A program made the position numbers and the translations under genes. Positions 33,341 to 41,326 of a stretch of 64,000 nt of DNA are shown here, piece after piece (within the stretch, counting starts at the first letter, position 1; each line of letters opens with the position of its first letter). Source of the stretch: Kribbella catacumbae DSM 19601 (GTDB lineage Bacteria; Actinomycetota; Actinomycetes; Propionibacteriales; Kribbellaceae); contig NZ_AQUZ01000028.1 of NCBI RefSeq assembly GCF_000372465.1, positions 55,207 to 119,206 of the forward strand. Direction: 5' to 3'. The notes under the pieces were generated by a model. The model had not been told where the DNA came from. It did not search any database and saw only the letters and a list, made by a program, of their open reading frames with translations.

Positions 33341-34419
33341 TGAGCCTCTTCGACGATTCGCGGCTGGACGACCCGGCCGCCCTCGAGGCTTCGGACCACC
33401 TGCTGCGCCGGCTGGCCGGTGCGGGAGCGCGGGTGCGGGCTGAGCTCGACGCCTCCGAGGAAGCACTGTCCCAGCTGGCCACCGACGGCTTCCGTCCGCG
33501 CGCGATCGTGGCCGCCGGACGGGACGCGCGCCTGGTCCGTGCGGTGCTGGAGCCGGTCTGCCCGGTGCCGTTCGTGGCCTGGCCCGGTCCCGGCCTGCCG
33601 GGCTGGACCGGTCCGCTCGACCTGGTCGTCGTGCTCGGTGGCGATGATGCCGACACGGAAGCGGTCTCGGCCGCCTCCGAGGCGGTACGCCGTGGCTCTG
33701 GGCTGATGGTCGCCTCCCCGGCCGACTCGCCGGTGGCGCAGGCCTCGGCCGGCTCACGGCACGCCATCCGGCTGCCGTCGCAGTCGGACGACCAGCTGGC
33801 GGCTGCGGTCGCAGTACTGCAGGGGCTTCACCAGCTGGAGCTTGGGCCCGCTGTGGACGCCAAGGCCGTCGCGGAGATGCTCGACGAGGTCGCCATCGAG
33901 TGCTCGCCTAACAAGGACGTAGCGTCGAACCCGGCCAAGGACCTGGCTCTCATGCTCGGCGACGCGCTGCCGCTGGTCTGGGGCGGCTCTGTGCTGGCTG
34001 CCCGTGCTGCACGTCGTGTCGTCGAGGCCGTGCGGCTCGCTAGTGGCCGCCCGGCCCTTGCGGCCGACTGTGGCCACCTGCTGCCCGTACTGGCGAACCA
34101 GCCGCCGCGTGACGTCTTCGCTGACCCCTTCGACAAGCCGGAGGAGCTTCGGCCCGGTCTGGTCATCCTGGACGACGGTGTCGAGGATGAAAGCGTGGCC
34201 GAGCACCGCCGCAAGCTCGAGGACAAGGCAGAGCGCCACGACGTCCGCGTGCACGTGGTGACGCAGGCGAACGGGACCGACGTGGCCCGGTACGCCGCTC
34301 TGACGCAACACGGCCGCTACGCCGCGGCGTACCTGGGGATCGGACTCGGCCGCTACGGCACGCCGGCCGAGGACGCACCGAGCGCGCCGGGCAACCCCGC
34401 GGAGGATCCGGCGTGGTAG
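33340..34419 (+). CDS. TobH-like SIS-domain protein (phosphosugar isomerase family)
   Basis: 359 residues from ATG 33340; the frame continues upstream but only as a shadow. Features are FRPRAIVAAGRDARLVRAVL, the SIS-like core LDLVVVLGGDDADTEAVSA, and EMLDEVAIECSPNKDVASN in the second half, as in actinobacterial TobH / putative phosphoglucose-phosphomannose isomerases. It sits where mycobacteria have Rv3256c, between manB and manA. Enzymatic activity is uncertain in this subfamily. The manA start overlaps its end by 7 bp. Confidence 0.85.
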   Translation: MSLFDDSRLDDPAALEASDHLLRRLAGAGARVRAELDASEEALSQLATDGFRPRAIVAAGRDARLVRAVLEPVCPVPFVAWPGPGLPGWTGPLDLVVVLGGDDADTEAVSAASEAVRRGSGLMVASPADSPVAQASAGSRHAIRLPSQSDDQLAAAVAVLQGLHQLELGPAVDAKAVAEMLDEVAIECSPNKDVASNPAKDLALMLGDALPLVWGGSVLAARAARRVVEAVRLASGRPALAADCGHLLPVLANQPPRDVFADPFDKPEELRPGLVILDDGVEDESVAEHRRKLEDKAERHDVRVHVVTQANGTDVARYAALTQHGRYAAAYLGIGLGRYGTPAEDAPSAPGNPAEDPAW

Positions 34420-35579
34420 TTCCGCTCCAGAACAGCATCCGGGACTACGCCTGGGGCTCGCGGACCGCGATCCCCGAGCTGACCGGGATGGTGCCGGACG
34501 GCAAGCCGCAGGCCGAGTTGTGGATGGGCGCGCACGAGTCGGCACCCTCCGTACTGCCGTCAGGCGAGTCGTTGTTCGACCTGGTGTCCGCGGATGCGTC
34601 CGGCGTACTGGGGGAGGAGACGGCCGCGCGGTTCGAGGGCCGGTTCCCGTTCCTGGCGAAGATCCTGGCGGCCGAGCAGCCGTTGTCGATCCAGGCGCAT
34701 CCCTCGCGGTCGCAGGCGATCGATGGGTATGCGCGGGACGAGGCCGCTGGGATTCCGCGCGATGCGAACGACCGCAACTACAAGGACGCCTGGCCGAAGC
34801 CGGAGATCCTGATCGCGCTCGGTCCCTTCGACGCGCTCGTCGGCTTCCGGCCGCTGGCCGCCTCGATCGCGTTGCTCGAGGCACTGGGTGTGCTCGACGA
34901 GTTGCGGCACTTGTTGCTCGACGGGAAGCTGGAAGACGCCTTCACCTCGTTCATGAGCACCGACCGGGACGCGATCCGTCCGCTGGTCGCTGGTCTCGGA
35001 GAGGCCTGCCGTGGGTACGAGGGCGCCGAGTTCGCAGTGGAGGCCGAGACGTTGTCGCGGCTGTGCGAGGACTTCCCCGATGACCCGGGAGTACTTGCCG
35101 CGCTGTTGCTGAACCGGGTGCGGCTCGAGCGATTCCAGGCGGTCTACCTGCCGGCCGGGAATGTGCACGCCTATCTGCACGGCACTGGGTTCGAGGTGAT
35201 GGCGAACTCGGACAACGTGTTGCGAGGCGGGCTGACGCGCAAGCACATCGACGTACCGGAGCTGGTCTCGGTCGTCGACTTCGAGCCGCTGGAGTCGCCG
35301 GTGCTGGAGGGTACTGCGGTCGCACCGGGCGTCACGGCGTACGAGACAGGCTGTGAGTACTTCGCGGTACGGCGGGTGGAACTGGCCGGGGAGCCGGTCG
35401 AGGTCGACGCGACCGGACCGCGGATCGTCGCTTGTGTGGACGGAACGGCTGAGGTCGTTGTCGTTGGCACCGAAGACACCGTGGCGCTGTCCGCCGGCCG
35501 GTCAGCGTTCCTTCAGGGACCCGAAGGACCCTGTACGCTGCGTGGTTCCGGCACGGCGTTCGTCGTGTCTGCTCGCTGA
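34413..35579 (+). CDS. manA: Mannose-6-phosphate isomerase, class I
   Basis: 388 residues from GTG 34413. The zinc cupin shows LSIQAHPSRSQA (Gln and His ligands), NYKDAWPKPEILIAL (Glu ligand) and AGNVHAYLHGTGFEVMANS (final His and active-site region). It converts fructose-6-P to mannose-6-P, the entry step for GDP-mannose. Last gene of the overlapping manB cluster; three short direct repeats follow. Confidence 0.94.
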   Translation: MVVPLQNSIRDYAWGSRTAIPELTGMVPDGKPQAELWMGAHESAPSVLPSGESLFDLVSADASGVLGEETAARFEGRFPFLAKILAAEQPLSIQAHPSRSQAIDGYARDEAAGIPRDANDRNYKDAWPKPEILIALGPFDALVGFRPLAASIALLEALGVLDELRHLLLDGKLEDAFTSFMSTDRDAIRPLVAGLGEACRGYEGAEFAVEAETLSRLCEDFPDDPGVLAALLLNRVRLERFQAVYLPAGNVHAYLHGTGFEVMANSDNVLRGGLTRKHIDVPELVSVVDFEPLESPVLEGTAVAPGVTAYETGCEYFAVRRVELAGEPVEVDATGPRIVACVDGTAEVVVVGTEDTVALSAGRSAFLQGPEGPCTLRGSGTAFVVSAR

Positions 35580-35582
35580 TCC

Positions 35583-35617
35583 CCTGAACTGATTCCTGAA
35601 CTGATCCCCTGAACTGG
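35583..35617. repeat. Three short direct repeats after manA
   Basis: CCTGAACTGAT or CCTGAACTGG occurs three times with a period of 12-13 bp between manA and the CDF gene, just upstream of the ribosome site GGAGG. Probably slippage-derived. Confidence 0.65.
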
Positions 35618-35634
35618 CACGGAGGACAACGGAA

Positions 35635-36594
35635 ATGGCTGGTGGCGGTAACAAAGCCGTCGTCGCGGCACTGCTGGCGAACACCGGTATCGCGATCACG
35701 AAGTTCGGCGCCTGGTTGCTGACCCAGTCGGCGTCGATGCTGGCCGAGTCGATCCACTCCCTGGCCGACGCCGGCAACCAGGTGCTGCTGCTGATCGGGG
35801 TGAAGCGGGCCAAGCGGGAGGCCAACGAACTGCACCAGTTCGGGTTCGGCCGGGAGCGCTACGTCTACTCGTTCATCGTCGCGATCGTGCTGTTCAGCGT
35901 CGGTGGCCTGTTCGCGCTGTACGAGGGCTACCACAAGGTGCACGAACCGCACGCGATCGAGAACTGGAAGTGGGTCCCGGTCGTGGTGCTGGTAGCCGCG
36001 ATCATCATGGAGTCGTTCTCGTTCCGGACCGCGATCGTCGAGGCGAACAAGGTCCGCGGACACGTCAGCTGGAGCCGGTTCATTCGCAACGCCCGGTCCC
36101 CGGAGTTGCCGGTGATCCTCCTGGAGGACTTCGCCGCGCTCACCGGTCTGGTGCTGGCACTGATCGGCGTCGTCCTGACCCTTGCCACCGGCAACGGAAT
36201 CTTCGACGGCCTCGGCTCGATGGCGATCGGCGCGCTGCTGGTCTGCGTCGCGATCTTCCTGGCGATCGAGATGAAGTCGCTGCTGCTCGGCGAGTCCGCG
36301 ACCCGCGAGGGGCAGGCGAAGATCGTGGCTGCGATCGAGAACACGGTCGGTGTGCAGCGGCTGATCCACATCCGCACCCTGCACCTCGGCCCGGAGGAGG
36401 TCCTGGTCGCCGCGAAGGTGGCGGTCGAGGACGGGTCCGACGCCGCGAGCATCGCCCAGATCATCAACGAGGCCGAACACGCGATCCGCGAGGCGGAGCC
36501 GATGTCACAGCACGTCTACATCGAACCGGACATCTACGCGGAGAACTACACCCGGGCAGAACGCCCGGCCATCCCCGAGGCTCCCTCACACTGA
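35635..36594 (+). CDS. Cation diffusion facilitator family transporter
   Basis: 319 residues, ATG 35635 after GGAGGACAACGGAA. Six membrane helices are visible; HSLADAGNQVLLLIG in helix 2 and the aspartate-containing helix IFDGLGSMAIGALLV correspond to the metal site of CDF proteins, though the usual HxxxD arrangement is not fully clear. A cytosolic metal-sensing domain ends the protein (HIRTLHLGPEEVLVAAKV). Exports zinc, manganese or iron; specificity unknown. Mycobacteria have a similar gene after manA. Confidence 0.88.
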   Translation: MAGGGNKAVVAALLANTGIAITKFGAWLLTQSASMLAESIHSLADAGNQVLLLIGVKRAKREANELHQFGFGRERYVYSFIVAIVLFSVGGLFALYEGYHKVHEPHAIENWKWVPVVVLVAAIIMESFSFRTAIVEANKVRGHVSWSRFIRNARSPELPVILLEDFAALTGLVLALIGVVLTLATGNGIFDGLGSMAIGALLVCVAIFLAIEMKSLLLGESATREGQAKIVAAIENTVGVQRLIHIRTLHLGPEEVLVAAKVAVEDGSDAASIAQIINEAEHAIREAEPMSQHVYIEPDIYAENYTRAERPAIPEAPSH

Positions 36595-36630
36595 TTGTCT
36601 GTCACCACCCTCCCGAAGGGCCAGAATCCG

Positions 36631-38691
36631 GTGCGTATGTTCTTCGAGCCCGACGAGTTCGAGTCCTTCGAGGCTGCCAAGGACCTTTTGATCGATCGCT
36701 GCGACGAATGGGCGCGAGGTCTGCCGGCCCACGGGGATCCGTTCATCTTGTCAGCGGCGCTCGACTTCCGGCACGACAGTACGGACGGGCGGCTTGGCTT
36801 TTGGACGGCCGGCCTGGTCCGTCAATTCCTGCTCGAGTGGATGCCACGGAGGCTGTCGGTGGCCGCCGACGACGTGGCGGACGCGCCGGAGACCCTGGGC
36901 GTCCTGCTGAGGTTCCTGCGTGAGACCGATCTGGATGATCCAACTGGGGATCCCATGCCGGTGCTCGAGGACGCGATTGCAGAGGCCACCGCCAGCTTCC
37001 GGCAGGCCATGTCGGACGAGCGGAACTTCGGGCTCGCCAAGTTCTGGATGATGAAGGCGATGGCAGCTGGGGTCGATCCCACTGACCAGGCAGGTCTGGA
37101 GCACTTCACCGGACGCGTCCGCGCCGGCGAGATCGCCCATGACCGGGAAGTCCTGGCGGAGATCGCGACCCGGCAGTTCTCAGCTGCTTCGAGCGAGCGC
37201 GGTCTTCCTGTGCTGCCGGTGGCGCTGCCCTCGGCAGCCGAACTCGCAGCCAGCGCAGGTCAGAGCCCGGTCCTCGCTCAGGTGCGCGCGCTGGTCGCGT
37301 GGACCGGGACCGGTCGTCAGCTCACCACGACGGGTAACATCAAGCTCGCGGACGCCCGAGAGCTGGTCGAGTTGCTGAGCACGGGCGATGTCATCGATCC
37401 GGTATTCGGCGGGCAGACGTTCCGCACGACGAGTAGCGCCGAACTGACTGGCCTCGCTGTCATAGTCGAGTGGGCCAAGAAGGTTCGGGTCGTCCGGGTG
37501 GTCAAGAACCGGCTGGTGGTGGTGGCCAAGGCGAAGCGCCTGCTGGGCGATGACCTTGCCTTGTGGACCGCAGCCTTCGAGGCGGTTGGTGAGCTCGGCG
37601 ACGTGCTTTTCCCCCGGCATGGCTGGCACGTGAGAATGCTCGGCGATGTGTTCGACGAGGTGCTGCCCGATGTTCTCAACGCGATCTATGGGTTGCCGGT
37701 GCCCATCCCGGTGGTTCGCCTGGAGGAAAGCGTGTGGGAGGCCTGCGGCGCGACGTTCGCCATCGAAGCCGTAGACGAGGAGCGGCTGGACTACTGGCGC
37801 CAGGCCGTTGCGCGCGACCTCCACCGAGTCCTGCGACTGCTGACCGAGCTCGGCGCCGCGGAACTGAGCACCGGGCGTGCCGATCCGATGTACTCCACCG
37901 ACCTCGATACATCCGGTTCCGACTACCCGGACGATCCCGACTACCCGGATGACCTCGTACTGCCATCCTTCGCCCCGGAGGTGGCGCAACGGATCCGGAC
38001 CGCGTTGGAGGGCGATACGGAGCTGGTCGCGCTCACTGCGTTGGGTACCTCAGCAGTGCGCTCACGACTGCTTGCCGATGGCCGCTTCGCGCCGCTTGTC
38101 GGCGAGTTGTCCGGGGCCTCGGCCGGTCAGCTCCTCGGCATGATCGCTGAGCACTACACCCCGGACACCGGCCGGGAAGAAATCGGCTACTGGCTTGCCG
38201 CGCATCCGTCCGACGGGCACGACAGGTTGCTGGACGCTGTCCGCGGCTGCCCGTTCCGGACCCGTGCAGTCGCACTGCTCGACACGCTCGCCGATGCCCA
38301 GCCAGATCGGCACGGCTTTTTGAACCGGCTACGTACAGACCCGGTGCTGGCACCGACCGTGCTCCAGCTTCTGATCAGCGACGGGCAGTTGGAGATCGAA
38401 GAGCTGTCTCCTTCAGACGGACTCCTCGGCATGACGGAGCAGTTCCTCCAGCTTCTCGAGTTGGGTGGCGCCGAGGGAGCGAGGGAGTCGCTGGCTGAGG
38501 TGCCCGACCTGACCGAGTTGGCTTACGCGCTGGAGCATTCCGGACACCCGGACACCAACGGGCTCCAGAGACTCCGCACCCAGGTCATCGAACCGCTGAT
38601 GCACAAGGGCCCTCGCCGGCTGCATTCAGTGGGCGGCTCCCAGCGCCAGGGCCGCGAGAATTCCAAGTCCAAACGCCGCCATCAGCGCTGA
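36631..38691 (+). CDS. Large conserved hypothetical protein
   Basis: About 686 residues. GTG 36631 lies 10 nt after AAGGG; TTG 36595, directly after the CDF stop, lacks a ribosome site, and ATG 36637 is also possible. No known domain is certain. The segment GRQLTTTGNIKLADARELVELL (about 235-256, quoted in part) recurs in actinobacterial proteins of unknown role. The protein is helix-rich and acidic, with a DYPDDPDYPDDL direct repeat near 435 and a basic, Ser/Lys/Arg tail. It borders the decayed defence-like region 38682-40588, suggesting accessory DNA begins here. Confidence 0.65.
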   Translation: MRMFFEPDEFESFEAAKDLLIDRCDEWARGLPAHGDPFILSAALDFRHDSTDGRLGFWTAGLVRQFLLEWMPRRLSVAADDVADAPETLGVLLRFLRETDLDDPTGDPMPVLEDAIAEATASFRQAMSDERNFGLAKFWMMKAMAAGVDPTDQAGLEHFTGRVRAGEIAHDREVLAEIATRQFSAASSERGLPVLPVALPSAAELAASAGQSPVLAQVRALVAWTGTGRQLTTTGNIKLADARELVELLSTGDVIDPVFGGQTFRTTSSAELTGLAVIVEWAKKVRVVRVVKNRLVVVAKAKRLLGDDLALWTAAFEAVGELGDVLFPRHGWHVRMLGDVFDEVLPDVLNAIYGLPVPIPVVRLEESVWEACGATFAIEAVDEERLDYWRQAVARDLHRVLRLLTELGAAELSTGRADPMYSTDLDTSGSDYPDDPDYPDDLVLPSFAPEVAQRIRTALEGDTELVALTALGTSAVRSRLLADGRFAPLVGELSGASAGQLLGMIAEHYTPDTGREEIGYWLAAHPSDGHDRLLDAVRGCPFRTRAVALLDTLADAQPDRHGFLNRLRTDPVLAPTVLQLLISDGQLEIEELSPSDGLLGMTEQFLQLLELGGAEGARESLAEVPDLTELAYALEHSGHPDTNGLQRLRTQVIEPLMHKGPRRLHSVGGSQRQGRENSKSKRRHQR

Positions 38692-39190
38692 AGGGGTGGT
38701 CGGGGGATGTATGTCCCGACCGACAGACATAGTGCCTGGTGGGCCCGCACCGAGGGCAGCCAGGACATGCTGACGATGACTCGGGGGACCAGCCGGAAGG
38801 GATCGGCGTTCAGCCCGTGGCTGCGCCGGACCCGGGCCATCAGTTCACTGTTCACGATGACGAAGTCGAGGCCGAACTTCTCCCGCATCTCGTCCTGTCA
38901 TTTCAGCGCGAGGCTGGGCGGGCAGACGATGATGACCGACCTGGCGCGGTGCCGAAGGAGCAACTCCTGGACGACCAGGCCGGCCTCGATGGTCTTTGCC
39001 GAGCCCCACGTCGCCGGCGAGCAGCAGGTTGGTCCGTGAGGCCTGCAGTGCGCGCCGCAATGGCTCGAACTGGTAGGCCTCGACGTTCGCGCCACTCCTT
39101 CAGGTCGTTGATCAGGTCACGGTCGATTGGCTGGTCACGGGCGAGGAGAAGCCGCTCGCGACGGCTGCCAGGACGACCGGCGGTACGGCG
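38682..39190 (-). pseudogene. Fragment of a SNF2-like helicase, resembling DISARM DrmD
   Basis: Three minus-strand frames hold consecutive parts of one helicase N-terminal region: EAYQFEPLRRALQASRTNLL, GDVGLGK (Walker A) then TIEAGLVVQELLLRHRAR, VIIVCPPSLALK, EMREKFGLDFVIVNSEL and PRVIVSMSWLPSVRAHQ. Between them are a frameshift near 39090, an extra A in the GLGK codons (about 38999) and a TGA where Trp of KWQDEM is expected (38898). Motif II and the C-terminal half are missing. It is therefore dead. Wording of the motifs fits DrmD of DISARM better than other SNF2 proteins, from memory. Confidence 0.72.
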
Positions 39191-39205
39191 GGGACCGCGC
39201 TGCAG

Positions 39206-40051
39206 TTGGCCCGGCGGTACAGCGGCCTGCGTACCGACCTGTCTACCCTTGGATACAGCCAGCCCTGGCAGCCTCTCCCGGGCGGTCGCGACGAGGGTGG
39301 CTGGCGTCATCAAGGCCGTCAACTGGCTCGCGATGCCCTGAGTCAGGTCGAAACCTCCAGCTTCTCCTGGCGTGAGCATGGTCTGGTTGCGGTGATCGAG
39401 CAGGTCTTCGGTATCGACGTCGCGGTTGCCGAGCTCGGTGACGCCTTCGACGGGCTGGCGGCTTCGTCCGCTGAGGTCAAGCTGATCATCGCGGCGACGT
39501 CAAGTCTGCCGACCCGGCAGCGGTTCACGCTTGCTCACGAGCTGGGACATCTCCTCGCGGGCGACGATCAGGAGATCCATCTCGATCAGGATGTGTTCGA
39601 TCGAGGTCAGCTGAAGGATCCCAGTGAACAGCGGGCCAATGCCTTCGCTGCTGCCTTCCTGATGCCCGAGCAAGACCTTCGTCAGGCGGCTGAGCCGTCC
39701 GGCCTCACCCTGGAGACCTTCGCGGTCCTGGCCTGCGATCTTCTGGTGACGCCGACCGCGCTTGCCATTCGGTTGTCCGACCTGCGCTTGATCGATGCCG
39801 GTACCCGTGATCGGTTCCGTGCCGTCACGGCCGAGAAGGCAGCCGGCCTGGCCGGCCGTGGGGCGGAGTTCGCTCAGCGAGTCGCTGAGGCGAATTGTCC
39901 ACGCCTGCCAGGATTGCTGGTCCAGGACACTTATGCCGCGTACGAGTCCGGTGCCGCGACCGTGAGACCGTATGCCCAACTGCTGGGCAAGTCCGTGGAT
40001 GAGCTGCGGCGGGCCTTCGAATCAGAGGCTGGGGTGAGTGAGGCGCCGTGA
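39206..40051 (+). CDS. ImmA/IrrE-type metallopeptidase, probably N-terminally truncated
   Basis: 281 residues as opened, but the first 45 or so (rich in Gly, Arg, Gln) do not look like a real domain and lie over the helicase remnant. From about RQLARDALSQ onward it is a typical COG2856 protein: zinc motif LAHELGHLLAGD, then SEQRANAFAAAFLMPE with the third ligand Glu. Full-length relatives start with an XRE helix-turn-helix, absent here. Such proteases cleave repressors or antitoxins. The stop overlaps the PIN gene start by 4 bp (GTGA), so they formed a pair. Whether it is expressed now is doubtful. Confidence 0.7.
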   Translation: MARRYSGLRTDLSTLGYSQPWQPLPGGRDEGGWRHQGRQLARDALSQVETSSFSWREHGLVAVIEQVFGIDVAVAELGDAFDGLAASSAEVKLIIAATSSLPTRQRFTLAHELGHLLAGDDQEIHLDQDVFDRGQLKDPSEQRANAFAAAFLMPEQDLRQAAEPSGLTLETFAVLACDLLVTPTALAIRLSDLRLIDAGTRDRFRAVTAEKAAGLAGRGAEFAQRVAEANCPRLPGLLVQDTYAAYESGAATVRPYAQLLGKSVDELRRAFESEAGVSEAP

Positions 40052-40588
40052 GCGAGTACTTGTTCCCCGACAACACCGTCCTGTGCAAACTTCGCTTCCG
40101 TCTGCAGGGTCGACCTGCTTCAGGCTGTGCTCGCAGGTCGAGGGCGGTGGACCGAAGCGGTTGCCTACGAGGCGGAGCTCTCGTCGAGGTTCCTTCCTGA
40201 GCTCGCACAAGTCGCGGTGGACGGCTGGCTCGGCCTGCCGATCGAGGTGAACGACGAGAGCGACATCAACGACATCGAACGAATCCGCCGCGCTGTCTTC
40301 GGTGGTACTGAGGACCGGCCCCCACAGCATCTGGGGGAGGCGCAGACGTGCTTCCTGATCCTTCGCCGGCCCGAGCTCGCTGGTTCCTGGTGGGTCTCCG
40401 ACGACAAGGATGCACTGCGCTACGCCCGTCATCAGGGGATCACCACTCGCGAGACTGTTGATCTGGTGGCCATCGCCGTTTCCAACGGCGACATTTCCGC
40501 GTCTGATGGAATCGATCTCATGCGTCAGATGGTCGCCAATGGGCGATCCTTGAGGATGCCTGGATCCGCTCGCGAGCTCCAGTATTGA
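40048..40588 (+). pseudogene. PIN-domain protein with a one-base frameshift
   Basis: Reading from GTG 40048 gives VSEYLFPDNTVLC, the first acidic motif of a PIN nuclease, then shifts. Removing one A in TGCAAACTTCGC (about 40084-40089) restores CNFASVCRVDLLQAVLAG, which joins the long frame to 40588 containing WWVSDDKDALRYARHQGI (later acidic motif). PIN proteins are RNases and often toxins. Paired with the ImmA/IrrE gene by a 4-bp overlap. Inactive as written unless the extra base is a sequencing error. Confidence 0.75.
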
Positions 40589-40619
40589 CCAGCCACTGGG
40601 ATACGGCCTGATGCCCGCA

Positions 40620-41309
40620 TCAGAGAGCGCCGTGGACGACTCCCGCCGTCGCGGGTAGAGGCTGTTCCGCGGGACGGGTCAGCGAGTGCCGGGTGTCGCA
40701 AGCGGCCATCATTTCGTCGTCGTGGGTGGCGACAATGACCACGCAGCCACGGCTGGCCAGGTTGCGGAACAGCTCGATCACCCGGGTGCGGTTCGCCTCG
40801 TCGAGGGAGGCGGTGGGCTCGTCGACGAAGACGGCCTCGGCGTTCTTGTAGATCGCGCGGGCGATCGAGAGGCGCTGCTTTTCGCCACCGCTGAGGTGGG
40901 CGGACAGTTCGTTGTCGCGGCCGGACAGACCGGTCAGCTCCAGCGCCTCGTTGAGCGAGGTCTGGTTGCCGAGCACGCGGGAGCCGAAGATGCTCGACTT
41001 CATCACGACGTTGAAGGCGACGGACTCCTCCTCCATCACGCCGTAGTCCTGCAGGACGAAGGCACCGGAGTCCTTCCAGAAGCGGCGGCGCTGGCCCGCC
41101 TTCCAGTTGGTGGTGTCGACACCGTCTACCAGCACTCGCCCTGAGGTCGGCTGCTGGAGCAGGCCGAGGCAGTGCAGCAAGGTCGTCTTGCCGCATCCGC
41201 TGGGTCCGACGAGCGCGGTCATCGTCCCCGGCTCGCAGACGAGCGACGCCTGGTGGACGATCGGCCGCCCGTCGATGACGACGGAGACGGCTTCGGCTTC
41301 TATGGTCAT
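40620..41309 (-). CDS. ABC transporter ATP-binding protein of the bacteriocin locus
   Basis: 229 residues from ATG 41309; the frame upstream is a shadow of the permease. Walker A GPSGCGKTT (35-43), signature LSGGEKQRLSIARAI, Walker B AVFVDEPTASLD and VVIVATHDDE are intact, in the style of MacB/LolD ATPases that pair with FtsX-like permeases. It follows the permease gene by 17 bp on the same strand. With the neighbouring lactococcin-972-like gene it forms the usual three-gene set for export of, or immunity to, the bacteriocin. Confidence 0.9.
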   Translation of the reverse strand: MTIEAEAVSVVIDGRPIVHQASLVCEPGTMTALVGPSGCGKTTLLHCLGLLQQPTSGRVLVDGVDTTNWKAGQRRRFWKDSGAFVLQDYGVMEEESVAFNVVMKSSIFGSRVLGNQTSLNEALELTGLSGRDNELSAHLSGGEKQRLSIARAIYKNAEAVFVDEPTASLDEANRTRVIELFRNLASRGCVVIVATHDDEMMAACDTRHSLTRPAEQPLPATAGVVHGAL

Positions 41310-41326
41310 GATCGAGTTCTTCCCGT

